Of a DNA stretch of 64,000 nt, positions 60,615 to 64,000 are shown one piece after another. The translations under genes were made by a program, and so were the position numbers. Source of the stretch: Halorubrum hochsteinianum (GTDB taxonomy: Archaea > Halobacteriota > Halobacteria > Halobacteriales > Haloferacaceae); the NCBI RefSeq assembly GCF_023702125.1, contig NZ_CP098415.1, positions 248,001 through 312,000 on the forward strand. The letters are read 5' to 3'. Below the pieces are notes generated by a model. That model was given only the letters and a program-made list of their open reading frames with translations. It searched no databases and had not been told where the DNA came from. Position 1 is the stretch's first letter; each line of letters starts with the position of its first letter.

Positions 60615-63600
60615 CTACGCGACCGGCTCGACGCCGATGGTGACCGCGATGCCCTCGACCTCCCACTCCTCGACGAGGCCGCCCTCGGCGGCCGCGGCGT
60701 CGGTCGGGTCGTCGAGCCACGCGTCGGCCCGCACCTCCCCGGCGATCAGGTCGGCGTGGTCGTCGACGAACCCGGCGACTCGGTCGTCGTCGACCGCGAC
60801 GCCGACGCGGATCCGCGCCTCCACGTTCAGGTCGAGCTCCTTGCGCATCTCCTGAATCCGGCGGATCACGTCGCGGGCGTACCCCTCGGACTCGATGTCG
60901 TCGGTGAGCGAGGTGTCGACGTAGACGGTGCCGCCCTCGAAGTCGGCACCGGAGACGTTCTCCGGCGGCTCGGCGACGTACTCGACCATCTCGTCGTCGA
61001 GGTCGACCGGCTCGCCGTCGACCGCGACCTCGCCGCCCTCGACGGCGGCGCGGGTCGCGCCCCGAACCGCCTCCATCACCTTCTGCGCGTCGCCGCCGAA
61101 CGCCGGCCCGATGGCGGCCATCTGCGGCTCTGCGGTCTCGACCAGTTCGTCGAAGGCGTCGGTGACGACCACCTCGCGCGCGTTGACGCGGTCGGCGATC
61201 AGGTCGGAGAGGCGGTCGACGGCGGCCGCGATCGCCTCGTCGCCGGTCTCGACGACGACGCGCGGCACGGGCCACCGGAGCTTGCGGCCGGCCTGCTGGC
61301 GCGCGTTCGCGGCGGCCTCCTCGACGTCGCGGAACACCGCCACGTCGCGTTCGAGGTCGGGGTCGCGCAGGGCGGCGTCCGGCTCGGGGTACGACAGCGC
61401 GTGGACCGTCGTCGCCTCGCCGTCGAGCCGCTGGTACATCCGCTCGGAGAGGTACGGCGCGATCGGCGCGAGCATGCGGATCACCTCGTCGAGGACGGTC
61501 GCGAGCGTCGCGTACGCGCCGCGCTTCGAGGCGGAGTCCGCCTCCTCCCACATGCGGTCGCGGACCGCCTTCACGTAGAACCGCGAGACGTCCTGCGTGA
61601 CGAACTCGATGACGGCGTTGACCGCGTCGCTGACCTGATAGTCGTCCCAGGCCTCGGCGACCTCGGCCTCGACCGACTGGAGCCGCGAGAGCACCCACTC
61701 GTCGACGAGTTCGAGCTCGCCGTCCGCCAGGTCCGCGTCCGCCGGGTCGTAGCCGTCGAGCTCCATGTACTCCAGCGGGAACCGGAACACGTTCCAGAGG
61801 ATGTTGAGCTTGCCCTGGATCTCGCCGAGCCCGTCCCACTCGAACGCGAGGTCGACGCCCTGCTGGTCGTGGCTGAGCAGGTACGTCCGGAGGGGGTCGC
61901 GCCCGGCGCGGTCGATCGCCTCCTCGGGCGTGACGATGTTGCCGACCGACTTCGACATCTTCCGCCCGTCCTCGTCGTTGGCGAAGCCGTGCATCAGCAC
62001 CTCCTCGTAGGGGATCTCGCCGACTGCGGCGGTCCCCATCCCGAGCTGCGACCAGAACCAGCCGCGCGTCTGGTCGTGCGCCTCGATTATGAGGTCGGCG
62101 GGCCACAGCTCGTCGTGGGCCGCCTCGTCGCTCGGGTAGCCGAGCGTCGCCCACGACGCCACCGAGGAGTCGATCCACACGTCGAACACGTCGTCGATCC
62201 GCCGGTAGGTGGTGCCGTCCTCGACGATCGTGAGGTCGTCGACCGAGGGCCGGTGGAGGTCGATCGACGCGGGGTCGACGTCCTCCTCGACGCGGTCGGC
62301 GAGCTCCTCGCGGGTGCCGATCACGATCATGTCCTCGTCGAGCTGCCCGGACGCCGCGTCCTCGGGCACCCAGATCGGGATCGGGATCCCCCAGTAGCGC
62401 TGGCGGGAGACGTTCCAGTCCGGGGCGTCCTCGATGAAGTCGCGGAACCGGTTGTCCCGCGCCCAGTCCGGGTGCCACTCCGAGTCCTCCATGTTGTCGA
62501 GGAGGTCGTCTTTCACGTCCGTGATCGAGATGAACCACTGGTCGGTGACCAGCTGGATGATCCCGGTGTCACAGCGCCAGCAGTGGCCGTAGCTGTGGTC
62601 GACGGTGCCGTGCGCGAGCATGTGGCCGTCGGCGACGAGGTCCGCGATGATGTCGTCGTTGGCGTCGCGGACGAACTGGCCGGCGTACTCGCCGGCGGCC
62701 TCGGTGAACTCGCCGTTCGGCCCGACGGGGCAGTGGATGTCTAAGCCGAGCTCGGTGCCGCGGTGGAAGTCCTCCTCCCCGTGGCCCGGCGCGGAGTGGA
62801 CCAGCCCGGTGCGGTCGGCCTCCACGTAGTCGGCGGCGTACACCTGCCCAGCGCCCTCGAAGTCCGGGTACTCGGCGACGCGGTCGGCGAGCGGGTGGTC
62901 GTACGCCCAGCCGACGAGGTCGCCGCCGGTCAGCTCCGCCTCGACCTCGTAGCTCTCGTAGCGGCCCTCCTGTAGCACGTCCTCGACGCACTCGGCGGCG
63001 ACGTACAGCAGCTCCGCCTCCCCGTCCCGCTCGGCGCGGACCGCGTTGTAGGTCAGCTCCTCGTCGACGGCGACGAAGGTGTTCGCGGGGATCGTCCACG
63101 GGGTCGTCGTCCAGATGACGAGGCTCCCCTCGCGGTCGGCGAGCGGGAACTTCACGTAGATGGAGGGGTCCTCGACGTCCTCGTACTCGACCTCGTTGTT
63201 GGCGAGGCCGGTCTCGCAGCGCGGGCACTGCGAGATTGACCGCTTCCCCTGCTCGACGAGTCCGTTGTCGGCGACCTCGGAGAACGCCCACCAGGCGGCC
63301 TCCATGTACTCGGGATCGATCGTCTCGTAGGGATCGTCCCAGTCCATCCACGCGCCGATGGACTTGAAGTCCTCGTCCATCGCCGCCCGGTTCTTGACGG
63401 CGAACTCCTTACACTTCTCGATGAACGCCTCCATCCCGTACTCCTCGATGTCCCGCTTGTTCTCGAAGCCGAGCTCCTCCTCGACTTTCACCTCGATGGG
63501 GAGCCCGTGCATGTCGTAGCCGGGGCGGTCGGTGACGCGGTGACCGGTCATCCGCTTGTACCGGATGACGGCGTCTTTCAGCGTCTTGTTCCAGGCGGTT

Positions 63601-63767
63601 CCGAGGTGCATCTGCCCGGAGGTGTACGGCGGGCCGTCCACGAAGAAGAACGGCGGGTCGTCGGCGTGCGCCTCCTTCGCCGCCTCGTAGGCGTCGTGGT
63701 CGTCCCAGTACTCGTCGACCGCGGACTCGACGTCCGCGGGCGCGTACTGGTCGTCGATCTGCTCCAT
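60615..63767 (-). CDS. ileS: Isoleucyl-tRNA synthetase
   Basis: The 1050-residue class I synthetase charges tRNA-Ile. The HIGH-type motif is PPYTSGQMHLGTAWNKTLKD, the KMSKS motif DGRKMSKSVGNIV, and the editing domain contains WTTTPWTIPANTFVAVDEEL and ADYVEADRTGLVHSAPGHGE. The zinc-binding-like SQCPRCETGLANNEVEYED and CHWRCDTG-type segments are visible in the middle. The C-terminal anticodon-binding and archaeal/eukaryal-type tail follow. ATG 63765-63767 (MEQIDDQYAPADVESAVDEY) is 26 bases from the TATA-like gtatttgaatac. The frame is open 58 codons further upstream but is not protein-like. Confidence 0.95.
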   Translation of the reverse strand: MEQIDDQYAPADVESAVDEYWDDHDAYEAAKEAHADDPPFFFVDGPPYTSGQMHLGTAWNKTLKDAVIRYKRMTGHRVTDRPGYDMHGLPIEVKVEEELGFENKRDIEEYGMEAFIEKCKEFAVKNRAAMDEDFKSIGAWMDWDDPYETIDPEYMEAAWWAFSEVADNGLVEQGKRSISQCPRCETGLANNEVEYEDVEDPSIYVKFPLADREGSLVIWTTTPWTIPANTFVAVDEELTYNAVRAERDGEAELLYVAAECVEDVLQEGRYESYEVEAELTGGDLVGWAYDHPLADRVAEYPDFEGAGQVYAADYVEADRTGLVHSAPGHGEEDFHRGTELGLDIHCPVGPNGEFTEAAGEYAGQFVRDANDDIIADLVADGHMLAHGTVDHSYGHCWRCDTGIIQLVTDQWFISITDVKDDLLDNMEDSEWHPDWARDNRFRDFIEDAPDWNVSRQRYWGIPIPIWVPEDAASGQLDEDMIVIGTREELADRVEEDVDPASIDLHRPSVDDLTIVEDGTTYRRIDDVFDVWIDSSVASWATLGYPSDEAAHDELWPADLIIEAHDQTRGWFWSQLGMGTAAVGEIPYEEVLMHGFANDEDGRKMSKSVGNIVTPEEAIDRAGRDPLRTYLLSHDQQGVDLAFEWDGLGEIQGKLNILWNVFRFPLEYMELDGYDPADADLADGELELVDEWVLSRLQSVEAEVAEAWDDYQVSDAVNAVIEFVTQDVSRFYVKAVRDRMWEEADSASKRGAYATLATVLDEVIRMLAPIAPYLSERMYQRLDGEATTVHALSYPEPDAALRDPDLERDVAVFRDVEEAAANARQQAGRKLRWPVPRVVVETGDEAIAAAVDRLSDLIADRVNAREVVVTDAFDELVETAEPQMAAIGPAFGGDAQKVMEAVRGATRAAVEGGEVAVDGEPVDLDDEMVEYVAEPPENVSGADFEGGTVYVDTSLTDDIESEGYARDVIRRIQEMRKELDLNVEARIRVGVAVDDDRVAGFVDDHADLIAGEVRADAWLDDPTDAAAAEGGLVEEWEVEGIAVTIGVEPVA

Positions 63768-63939
63768 ACGCGTTGGTCTGCGCGCGCGTATTTGAATACG
63801 GCGGAGTCGTGGGAACGGTTCTGCCGCGGGGACGAGAGGGGTCCCGACGGAGCCGCACGCCCCGAAGCGGGCCGGGATCGACGCCGGGAGGCCGGGTAAT
63901 CGGCCCATACCAATACCGACGCCGGTCGTGGGGCCTCGC

Positions 63940-64000
63940 ATGAACGCCCCACGTGCGGTCCTCGTCGGCGCGACAGTGCTGTGTATCGCGGTCGCCGCGA
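63940..64000 (+). CDS. Start of a secreted or membrane protein, cut by the window edge
   Basis: Twenty codons are visible from ATG 63940 (MNAPRAVLVGATVLCIAVAA), a hydrophobic stretch that looks like a signal peptide or membrane helix. A TATA-like ccataccaatacc lies about 29 bases upstream. The function cannot be told. Confidence 0.45.
   Translation, partial: MNAPRAVLVGATVLCIAVAA

Overview
The window reads as chromosome of a haloarchaeon, most like Halorubrum or a close relative. The coding DNA is very GC-rich and the predicted proteins are strongly acidic. Many genes look leaderless, with a TATA-like box centred about 26-27 bases before the start codon. Marker genes agree: FtsZ1, archaeosortase A with PGF-CTERM proteins, a fused PurN-AICAR transformylase, two-subunit pyruvate:ferredoxin oxidoreductase, DtdA, DphB, Trm5 and a bacterioruberin-type phytoene desaturase. 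Assignments come from reading motifs by eye; no database search was run.

Layout. 1-4.6 kb: the start of trm5, then a cobalamin-type ABC importer (btuF divergent from btuC-btuD). 4.7-15 kb: housekeeping and metabolic genes (threonine-synthase-like protein, FAD amine-oxidase-type enzyme, orphan E1-alpha, zinc alcohol dehydrogenase, phosphoesterase plus J-domain pair, M42 peptidase, MFS exporter). 15.7-19 kb: purNH and purB, divergent. 19-25.9 kb: small zinc-ribbon, membrane and sensor proteins, crtI, and a matrixin-like lipoprotein. 25.9-28.4 kb: an AT-richer accessory island next to tRNA-Ala(GGC), with two unknown membrane genes, gene remnants and a VapBC-type toxin pair. 28.5-36.5 kb: SRPBCC protein, ABC exporter, glutamate synthase. 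36.7-42.6 kb: small zinc protein, a compositionally chimeric PGF-CTERM surface protein, lipoprotein, membrane protein, HNH-like protein. 42.6-50.1 kb: phosphodiesterase, histidine kinase, PhzF, cation antiporter, dtdA. 50.3-53.3 kb: core cluster ftsZ1-secE-spt5 followed by artA. 53.4-64 kb: MgtC/DUF4010 transporter, two CBS proteins, dphB, porAB-lrpA1, GNAT, ileS.

Links between genes. ArtA (52.3 kb) is the processing enzyme expected to act on the two PGF-CTERM proteins seen here, BtuF and the chimeric surface protein. PurNH and PurB serve purine synthesis from one divergent promoter region. PorAB sits directly upstream of an Lrp-type regulator.

The most unusual signal is a repeat of about 300 bases present in three otherwise empty gaps (5988-6375, 15238-15660, and 29180-29508 on the minus strand). 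The copies share invariant blocks. They also keep a long paired stem whose sequence changes with compensating substitutions, including one base pair that is G-C, T-A and C-G in the three copies. Each copy is followed by partial repeats of its 3' end. This looks like a structured RNA, or a mobile element carrying one, that I cannot assign to a named family. Other points worth checking are the threonine-synthase-like protein without its PLP lysine, the chimeric surface gene, in-frame tandem repeats in purB and a histidine kinase, and a 14-base tandem repeat array.
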